Shown here: in pieces, positions 1 through 7,060 of the stretch
How positions within the stretch are numbered: position 1 is the first letter of the stretch
Layout: every line of letters begins with the position of its first letter
NCBI GenBank assembly: GCA_029262635.1
Contig: JAJCZA010000005.1
Location: forward strand, 1-64,000
Source of the DNA: Vampirovibrionales bacterium
Lineage (GTDB): Bacteria; Cyanobacteriota; Vampirovibrionia; Vampirovibrionales; Vampirovibrionaceae
Direction of reading: 5' to 3'
DNA length: 64,000 nt
The notes under the pieces: model-generated
What the model was told of the DNA's origin: nothing
What the model saw: only the letters and a program-made list of their open reading frames with translations
The model's database searches: none
Made by a program: the position numbers and the translations under genes

Positions 1-135
1 TTCTTTGTTCTCATGCTTTCGTATTAATCGAACAATTTGGTCTTCTGTAAATCGTGACTTCTTCATTTTGAGGACTCCTTTTTATTATATTAAACGAAAT
101 CCTCTAGTTTTAAATGGCACCCATTATTGGGGGCA
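1..135 (-). mobile_element. End of an IS3-family-like insertion sequence; N-terminus of OrfA transposase (MKKSRFTEDQIVRLIRKHENKE...) running off the left edge
   Basis: Reverse complement of 66..1 reads MKKSRFTEDQIVRLIRKHENKE, typical of the IS3-type OrfA N-terminus; the terminal sequence TGCCCCCAATAATGGGTGCC (minus strand, 135..116) looks like an IS end. The exact boundary is estimated. Confidence 0.7.
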
Positions 136-332
136 CGTCAAACGCCCTCTACGACCTGTTTCTGGCGGACTTACTGGCGCTGGTGCAATCAGGGAAAGTG
201 AAGGCCAGTGACCGGGCGGTGATCCGGCAGTTTTTGCGGGATCACGATATGGCGTCAAAACATCCCAGGCCCAGCACCCTAGAAGCCTTGGTGGATCGGC
301 TCCCTCACTTCGGCGATGACGACCCCGATTAA
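136..332 (+). pseudogene. Small terminase subunit (T7 gp18-like), 5' end truncated by the IS
   Basis: ALYDLFLADLLALVQSGKVKASDRAVIRQFLRDHDMASKHPRPSTLEALVDRLPHFGDD matches the intact copy at 54933-55160, but the N-terminus is replaced by IS sequence. Confidence 0.8.
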
Positions 333-337
333 CGCCG

Positions 338-2023
338 ATGGAAAAACCTTACAAAGACCCGCTCAGTGATTTCCGGGTCTTTCTGTTTGTCGTCTGGAAA
401 TTTCTGGGACTGCCTGAGCCAACGCCCATCCAGTATGACATGGCCAACTGGTTGCAACAGATTTACCGAAAAAAAGGCCCACGCCGGGCCATTATCGAAG
501 CCTTCCGGGGTGTGGGGAAAAGCTGGATTACGGTGGCCTTTGTCTGTTGGGCGCTGTATCGAAACCCGCAACTCAAGATTTTGGTGGTGTCGGCTTCCAA
601 GTTCCATGCCGACAACTTCACCACCTTTGCCATGCGCCTCATTCTGGACATGCCGGAACTGGAACACCTCAAGCCACGGGGCGATCAACGCAACTCCAAG
701 GTCAGCTTTGATGTCGGCCCGGCCACGGCAGACCTGGCGCCATCAGTCAAATCAGTTGGGATCACCGGACAACTGGCAGGCTCACGGGCCGATCTCATTG
801 TCGTTGATGACGTGGAGGTGCCGAACAACTCTGCCACTCAAATGATGCGGGAAAAACTGGCCGAAGCCGTCAAGGAATTTGATGCGATTCTCAAACCCAA
901 CGGGATTGTGATTTATCTAGGCACCCCGCAAACCGAGATGAGCTTGTACAACATCTTGCCGGAACGGGGCTATACCCTACGAATATGGCCTGCCCGGTAT
1001 CCGGGCCAAGAACTGGTGAAATATTACGGGGATAAGCTTTCGCCCAAAATCCTGAAAGAACTGGAAGCCGATGAAACCGTGGTGGGAAGCCCCACCGATC
1101 CCAAGCGCTTTTCAGACTTTGACCTGCTGGAGCGGGAAAACTCTTACGGGCGTTCCGGCTTCCAGTTGCAGTTCATGCTCAATACCCGCTTGTCAGATGC
1201 CGAACGCTACCCATTGAAGCTGAATGACTTGGTGGTCATTGACTGCAACATCGAACTAGCGCCAGAGAAAGTCATTTGGGCCAGTTCACCGGAACTGATT
1301 ATCAACGAGTTACCCAATGTGGGTCTGGGTGGCGACAAGTACCACCGGCCAATGGCCGTCCATGGCCAGTGGATTCCCTATAACGGCAGCGTTATGGCCA
1401 TCGATCCATCCGGTCGAGGTAGCTCCGAAACGGCTTACGCCGTTGTCAAGATTCTCAACGGCCAGTTGTTCTTGCTGGAATCTGGTGGTTTTCTAGGTGG
1501 CTATACCGAGGAGACGCTGGGCAAATTGAGCGAAATCGCCAAACGGCAACAGATCAACCGTGTGCTCATTGAATCCAACTTCGGGGATGGGATGTTCATG
1601 CAACTCCTCAAGCCCGTCATGGCCAAGGTTCACCCAGTCACAATGGAGGAGGTCAAACACAGCGTTCAGAAGGAAAAGCGGATCATTGATACGCTGGAAC
1701 CGGTTCTGAACCAGCACCGGCTCATTGTGGATCGACGGTTGATCGAGCAGGATTACCAGTCCACCCAAGGGCTGCCATCTGAACAATCCCTACGCTACCA
1801 GTTGTTCTACCAGATGACCCGGATTACCAAGGAACGTGGGGCACTGGCCGAGTATGACCGTCTGGATGTTCTAGCAATGGCCGTCGCCTACTGGACCGAA
1901 CAAATGGCTCGTGACGTGGATCAATCCATCGCGGATGAAAAAGATCGGCGGTTAGATAGCGCATTGAAAGACTTTATGGGGCATGTCATCGGTCACCAAC
2001 CGAAACACGATACTTGGATGTAA
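338..2023 (+). CDS. Terminase large subunit, T7 gp19-like (neighbouring prophage copy)
   Basis: 561 aa; Walker A-like AFRGVGKSW, VVDDVE Walker B; nearly the same protein as 55184-56869 with many synonymous differences. Confidence 0.95.
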   Translation: MEKPYKDPLSDFRVFLFVVWKFLGLPEPTPIQYDMANWLQQIYRKKGPRRAIIEAFRGVGKSWITVAFVCWALYRNPQLKILVVSASKFHADNFTTFAMRLILDMPELEHLKPRGDQRNSKVSFDVGPATADLAPSVKSVGITGQLAGSRADLIVVDDVEVPNNSATQMMREKLAEAVKEFDAILKPNGIVIYLGTPQTEMSLYNILPERGYTLRIWPARYPGQELVKYYGDKLSPKILKELEADETVVGSPTDPKRFSDFDLLERENSYGRSGFQLQFMLNTRLSDAERYPLKLNDLVVIDCNIELAPEKVIWASSPELIINELPNVGLGGDKYHRPMAVHGQWIPYNGSVMAIDPSGRGSSETAYAVVKILNGQLFLLESGGFLGGYTEETLGKLSEIAKRQQINRVLIESNFGDGMFMQLLKPVMAKVHPVTMEEVKHSVQKEKRIIDTLEPVLNQHRLIVDRRLIEQDYQSTQGLPSEQSLRYQLFYQMTRITKERGALAEYDRLDVLAMAVAYWTEQMARDVDQSIADEKDRRLDSALKDFMGHVIGHQPKHDTWM

Positions 2024-2075
2024 AACCGAAAATATAGCGTTGTTTCAAAGAAGTCTAATGAGGTAAAATGTAAAA

Positions 2076-2273
2076 ATGAAGCAGCTTTTAATTAAACTCA
2101 AATTATTCTCAAAAAAACAGGTAATAATTTTTAGCAGTCTACTTTTATTTTTTATTATAATTATTATAATTTATTGGGACATTATTTTTAGTTTTCTTTA
2201 TTGGACACTCATGATTATTATTGTTTTATTTGACTGTACATTTCTCGACCGATGTATAATTGGAAATTATTAA
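2076..2273 (+). CDS. Small hydrophobic protein
   Basis: 65 aa ORF, very hydrophobic (IIFSSLLLFFIIIIIIYW); AT-rich; no recognisable family. Confidence 0.3.
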   Translation: MKQLLIKLKLFSKKQVIIFSSLLLFFIIIIIIYWDIIFSFLYWTLMIIIVLFDCTFLDRCIIGNY

Positions 2274-2278
2274 TTGTC

Positions 2279-3970
2279 TTAGTTCTTTCCGTTAGCATGG
2301 CTTACCCAATAAGCTTTCCAGCCGACTTTAATGGCTTCAATATCTTTGGGATTATCACCATCTTTTCCGCCTAATAAAGCTTTTGCCCGAGCAATATTAA
2401 TAATAAAAGATTCAGAAACACTTGCTGAAGCAGCGGTATAGCCTAATACGTAATTAGAAATATATCCAGCTCGATGCACCTTGTCTCCAAAAATAGCGTA
2501 TTGATCAACTGTTATAATTTTTCCATCAGCGTCATACTGAACTTTATTATTTTTTAGAACTTGTCCAGGAAGCTCACGCCCAACCTGAAAATCCCAAGGT
2601 TGGTTATTATCAAACATCCTTTCAAATAAAGGCTTTGTACCCTGTAAAAACCCTTTTTTACTTTCTTGTTGTGCTGTTTTACTCATCTCATCCAAAAAAT
2701 TATTCACTTGCTTCGTCACATCAGGATAAGCGGAAAGAGGTAGATTGGGGTTGGATGGGTATTTTAGGGGTGGATAGGATTCGTGTTCTAAAAGATGTTC
2801 GATAAAATCCTCGGCTTTTTCTTCAGCTTCAAAAGTTCCGTAGGCCTTGTTGCCAATAATAATATAGCCGTCTTTATGTCGTAATGCGTTGGGGCCCGTT
2901 AATATAGCAACTGCTGTTTCTTTAATCTGTTGTTCAAACTGTTCGGCTTCTTGCTCCTTACCTACACGCAATAATTTTAGGTGCTCCAAACTCATGGTGT
3001 GGGTAAATTGTTTCCACTCCGCTTCAGAAGTGAACGGAAGTCCAGATTGAAATCGTTCGGTTAAATTTTGATTTTTAAAGGTTGAAACAGGCAGCTCTTC
3101 TAGCCCAGATAAAGACGAACGAAGCGGTGATTGATTAGAAAAATTAGGCGTTCTCGCCGCCGCACGAATTTGCTGTTGACACCTTTGTTTTTCATTAATC
3201 TTTCTAATTTCTTGTCGTCGAGCTTCAAGATTTTTATATTGAGCTTGCAAGACTTGGGTTTCTTGCTGACGGAGTTTTCCTTCTTGTCGTAAGGCTTGTT
3301 GCGTTAGGTTGTTTTGAAGCGAACGTTCTTCTTGAATCAACGGGCGTTGATTTCGAATGGGATTATCTAAACCCGATGCGAATCCAGCGGAAGAGGGATT
3401 GTTTGCAATAAAAGTGGTTTCGCCTTGTGAGCGATTTAATTGACGGCGAGTGAACGGGGTTTGAGGCAAACCGCCTTGAGTAATAGATTGAACAGTTCGT
3501 TGGCTCATGGCTCGGTTTAGATTGGTGGTGATTTTAATCGGCTTTTGAGTGCGTCGTTCAATCTCTTCTAGTGCCTTTAAAATACCAAGAGAGGGGCGTT
3601 CAGTCTCTTGTTGCAATTGAGTTTGGGTGGCAAACTCTTGGTTCGGCAGGAGTTTAATCAGCGGGGTTTGACGAATTTCAAAGCTCCGATCGTTCGGATC
3701 AAAAAGCAAGTGAGAATCATGGTTTTGGGTTAAATTTGAGATAACAATAGGGGCTGCTGTTACGGCAACATCCACAGCCGCTCCTAAAACCTGACTTAAA
3801 AACCCGCCGATTTTACGCAGAATACCACCGTCATCACCACCCTCAGGTCGTAAAACTCCTTTTTCCGCGGTACAATTAAATGTTCCATCTAGGTTCTGTC
3901 GGCAAACCATAAGACATTCAAAAGCTCCTGAGTTTAATAAAGAAATATTGTTGATTTCAGCATATATCAT
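2279..3970 (-). CDS. Polymorphic toxin-like protein, possible Bacterial toxin 44-type C-terminal domain
   Basis: 563 aa; long Q/R/E-rich middle; C-terminus ...WDFQVGRELPG...DQYAIFGDKVHRAGYISNYVLGYTAASA...GDNPKDIEAIKVGWKAYW resembles the toxin_44 pattern (FGNxxxGxxGxAxG...DDPxDxxxIxxG). Family call is from memory. Confidence 0.5.
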   Translation of the reverse strand: MIYAEINNISLLNSGAFECLMVCRQNLDGTFNCTAEKGVLRPEGGDDGGILRKIGGFLSQVLGAAVDVAVTAAPIVISNLTQNHDSHLLFDPNDRSFEIRQTPLIKLLPNQEFATQTQLQQETERPSLGILKALEEIERRTQKPIKITTNLNRAMSQRTVQSITQGGLPQTPFTRRQLNRSQGETTFIANNPSSAGFASGLDNPIRNQRPLIQEERSLQNNLTQQALRQEGKLRQQETQVLQAQYKNLEARRQEIRKINEKQRCQQQIRAAARTPNFSNQSPLRSSLSGLEELPVSTFKNQNLTERFQSGLPFTSEAEWKQFTHTMSLEHLKLLRVGKEQEAEQFEQQIKETAVAILTGPNALRHKDGYIIIGNKAYGTFEAEEKAEDFIEHLLEHESYPPLKYPSNPNLPLSAYPDVTKQVNNFLDEMSKTAQQESKKGFLQGTKPLFERMFDNNQPWDFQVGRELPGQVLKNNKVQYDADGKIITVDQYAIFGDKVHRAGYISNYVLGYTAASASVSESFIINIARAKALLGGKDGDNPKDIEAIKVGWKAYWVSHANGKN

Positions 3971-4166
3971 TTGTTTTAAGAACCGTAGAGATCAAATTTT
4001 ATTAATGCGTTTGTTGCACACCACAATAAAAGCCCCTTCTGAAGGAGCTTTACAATCACTTATTCAATTTATAAACTAGGGAGAAAGTGGAAAATGGAGA
4101 TATTTTTTGAAAAAGACTATTTACTATATAAAGTGTAGAATCGTGATGGGAGGAAGGGGTAGTAAA

Positions 4167-4208
4167 TGGGCCTTCGGTGACTCGAACACCGGACCTCACC
4201 CTTATCAG
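4167..4208 (-). other. 3' half of tRNA-Ile(GAU), anticodon loop to discriminator base; putative prophage att site
   Basis: Reverse complement CTGATAAGGGTGAGGTCCGGTGTTCGAGTCACCGAAGGCCCA has a CTGATAA anticodon loop, a perfect T-arm CGGTG-TTCGAGT-CACCG and the acceptor AGGCCCA; no 5' half is present next to it. Confidence 0.8.
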
Positions 4209-4302
4209 CCATGCAATTATTATAACAATCACGGAAGGGTAAAAGGCTAAAAGTCAAACGCCATACCGATCTCCACTGTTAGATAACAGAAGGAGATTAT
4301 TC

Positions 4303-5427
4303 ATGACGTATGACAAAAAAGGCCAAAAAAACTCCAAAAGTGAGTACAAAGTGAGTAGTTTTTCGGGGGCGCTTTTGACCGTTTCCGATGTTGCTCAGAT
4401 CCTCGGAAAAACCCGGAAAACCATTAACGACTGGTGTAAAAGTGGAAAACTGATGGCCTCACCCAAGGAGCATGGAGGTGTGGTCACCTACCAGATCCAT
4501 CAACAGGCCGTCGAGGTCTACCTTCAAGGGCAAGCTGCCCTGGAAGAGATGAAACGGCGAAAAAAACAGATAGGGATTCAGGATCATACCCCCTACTTGG
4601 AAGGCTGGCGCAAGGCCGCCAAGGCGGGGTTGATAGGGCGGCGGGCCTATGCCGAAAACACCCTGAATTCCTACGAGTCCTACCTGAAGAAGTACCTGGC
4701 CAAATACAAGCTGTTGACCTTCAACCGGGTCAAGAGTGAATTGGCCGACTGCCCGCCGGAACTCCCGGAGCGGCGGCGAGGGATGTACCGTTCTTTCGTG
4801 TCCTTCGCCAAGTATCTGGTGATGGAGGAAGCTCTGGACCCGGAATTCCTGGAGAAAGTTTTGACCAAGGACTTTTCTCCCAAGAGCAATCCAAGCCCGA
4901 AACAGCATGTGGTTTCAGAGGAGGATTTGGTCAAGCTGATCGCTGCCACCAAGACCCGTCAGGAGCGGGCTATGCTCATGATTATGGCGAACACGGGTGT
5001 CCGGGCCAGCGAATGCGCCCACCTGAAGCTGGAAGACGTGGATCTGGAAAAACAAGAGCTTTGGGTGGGTGAGGCCAAGTACGATGAGGCTCGGAGTCTG
5101 GGCTTTAACGATGAGACGGCGCTTGCCATCCGAAGCTACCTGGAGAAGGAACGGCCTGATGTGGATCATCCCTTCCTGTTTGTGGACCAATCCCGTAATC
5201 CCATGCGACGGGATGGAGTGTACCAGCGGGTTGCCCGGATTGCCAGGGATGCTGGAGTCTATGCCTATCCTCACGCCCTGAGAAGCCGGTTTGTGACCTA
5301 TAACCTGACAAAGGGCCGGAATCCCCAGGATGTCCAGGAGGCTTGTGGGCACAAGAGCATTTTGACCACGATGCTCTATAACCGCCGCCGGACACAAGAC
5401 CGGGTGGATTCTATGAAAAATTGGTAA
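4303..5427 (+). CDS. Tyrosine recombinase/integrase with N-terminal excisionase-like HTH
   Basis: 374 aa; LTVSDVAQILGKTRKTINDWCKSGKL HTH; catalytic motifs TGVRASE, HALRSR, CGHKS, MLYNRR. Confidence 0.93.
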   Translation: MTYDKKGQKNSKSEYKVSSFSGALLTVSDVAQILGKTRKTINDWCKSGKLMASPKEHGGVVTYQIHQQAVEVYLQGQAALEEMKRRKKQIGIQDHTPYLEGWRKAAKAGLIGRRAYAENTLNSYESYLKKYLAKYKLLTFNRVKSELADCPPELPERRRGMYRSFVSFAKYLVMEEALDPEFLEKVLTKDFSPKSNPSPKQHVVSEEDLVKLIAATKTRQERAMLMIMANTGVRASECAHLKLEDVDLEKQELWVGEAKYDEARSLGFNDETALAIRSYLEKERPDVDHPFLFVDQSRNPMRRDGVYQRVARIARDAGVYAYPHALRSRFVTYNLTKGRNPQDVQEACGHKSILTTMLYNRRRTQDRVDSMKNW

Positions 5428-6292
5428 AGCGGGTCTTCATCGCCTCAATGACTTCTTCTTCGCTGGTCTGGCAATAAGACCGGGTAGTAGTAATCTCCCC
5501 GTGGCCGCAAGCAATCTGGAGGTAGACCAGCGGAACCCCGTTGCGGACATTGATGGTGACGAAGGCCCGTCGTAGGGCGTGGGGTGTGACTTTAACGTCC
5601 ACCCTGCGCCCTATTTTTTCCAGTCGCTGGTACAAGCCGTTTCGATCCAGCGGTACTCTGGCTGTATTCTGAAGCAGGTGGTCTGTCGGTTTGATACCAG
5701 GGCGAATCTTCAGGTAGTTCTGGGTGGCCAGCAGAAGCCCTTCCCCAATCCCTACCTTGCGTTCCTTCCCCCATTTGCCGCAACGGACAACAAGCCGCCG
5801 CTCCTCAAAGTCGATATCCTCCAGCTTCAAGTCACACGCTTCCGAGGCCCGCAAGCCGGTGGAAGCCAGGAGGATGATCATCAGGCGATCCAAGGGGTTC
5901 TTGGTGGCATTGATCAGCTTCTGGATGTCCCCTTCCTTCACGCTATGGCGTACCGGTGGACGGTGCCGCTTTGGCTTGAAGGGCTTGGCTTTCTCCAGAA
6001 AGGAAGGACTCAGAGCCTTTTCCTGGATAAGGTACTTGGCAAAGGAAATGACAGCCCGGAAGATGCTGTTCCGTTTGGAGAACTGATCCGTGGGGACGGC
6101 TGAGAGTTCCGCCTTCAGGTTTTCGATAGAGACGCTGCCGTACTTTTGCAGGAAGGGAACCATATACCGCATGTACTGGCTGGAAGTATGCCTACTAAAA
6201 GGACGACCGGTCATCAAACCGCTCGCCATCGCTTTCTGCCATCCTTCCAGGTAGTCCGAATGCTTTCGGAAAAGCTGGTTCAATGGGTTCAT
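5411..6292 (-). CDS. Second tyrosine recombinase (XerC/D-like), related to 4303-5427
   Basis: 293 aa; TGLRASE, HALRRAF, CGHGE, RSYCQ motifs; shares a YLEGWxKA-SG N-terminus with the other integrase. Confidence 0.93.
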   Translation of the reverse strand: MNPLNQLFRKHSDYLEGWQKAMASGLMTGRPFSRHTSSQYMRYMVPFLQKYGSVSIENLKAELSAVPTDQFSKRNSIFRAVISFAKYLIQEKALSPSFLEKAKPFKPKRHRPPVRHSVKEGDIQKLINATKNPLDRLMIILLASTGLRASEACDLKLEDIDFEERRLVVRCGKWGKERKVGIGEGLLLATQNYLKIRPGIKPTDHLLQNTARVPLDRNGLYQRLEKIGRRVDVKVTPHALRRAFVTINVRNGVPLVYLQIACGHGEITTTRSYCQTSEEEVIEAMKTRFTNFS

Positions 6293-6409
6293 AAGAGATC
6301 CTCTTCGTTACAAAAAGTTCCTTTATTAGCGGAGCCGTTCGGCATATAATGATGAGCACTTCACCGAAGTGATGAAAAGTGACAGCATCAAAAAGGAAAG
6401 CTTTGCCCC

Positions 6410-6583
6410 ATGCCCAAAGGAAAAGAGTCAAAGAAAATGACTCGAATCACTATCAGTATTGACCCGGATGAGTACAAAGTTGTTGAAAAAATTGCAGAGA
6501 AAGACGAACGGTCAGCCTCTTGGGTAATACGTAAGGCAGTTAGTGAATTTCTGGAGCGGCAGGACAAGGAGTTGCTGGTATAG
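6410..6583 (+). CDS. Ribbon-helix-helix (CopG-like) DNA-binding protein, 57 aa
   Basis: Read directly: MPKGKESKKMTRITISIDPDEYKVVEKIAEKDERSASWVIRKAVSEFLERQDKELLV; too short for the ORF track. Confidence 0.75.
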   Translation: MPKGKESKKMTRITISIDPDEYKVVEKIAEKDERSASWVIRKAVSEFLERQDKELLV

Positions 6584-6630
6584 AGGGCGAAAGCTCGTAG
6601 ATGAATGTTTTAACAGGAGGCTTGCTTTTT

Positions 6631-7044
6631 ATGAATTATTGGCTAATTGCCCTTCCCAGAGAGGACATGGAACACTGCATCAAGGTAGGAACTTTTGGTG
6701 CTCATCGGAAACATGCGATTGGGAATGTTCAAAAAGGTGATAAAGTCGCTTGCTATATCACAAAAGAAAGCAAGATCATCGCTTTGGGTGAAGCTACGTC
6801 TAGCTATTACATGGATGATAAAAAGATTTTTAAGGCGGATGGGACTTTCCCGGATCGCTTTGATTTTCATGCCCTCCCTTTGGGCAAAGAGAATGAGATT
6901 GATTTCAAAACAATGGTGGATGACCTTCAGTTCATTACCAATAAATTCTACTGGACTGTCTATCTCCGTAATGGGATTGCCAAGATTTCCAGAGATGACT
7001 GGGAACTGATTAACCGTCGGGCAAAGCAGCTTGCTCACGCATGA
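6631..7044 (+). CDS. EVE-domain (PUA-like) protein
   Basis: MNYWLIALPREDMEHCIKVGTFGAHRKHAIGNVQKGDKVACYITKESKIIALGEATS...FYWTVYLRNGIAKISRDDW; AGGAGG RBS at 6614-6619. Confidence 0.75.
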   Translation: MNYWLIALPREDMEHCIKVGTFGAHRKHAIGNVQKGDKVACYITKESKIIALGEATSSYYMDDKKIFKADGTFPDRFDFHALPLGKENEIDFKTMVDDLQFITNKFYWTVYLRNGIAKISRDDWELINRRAKQLAHA

Positions 7045-7060
7045 TGGGATGCCTTAACTA

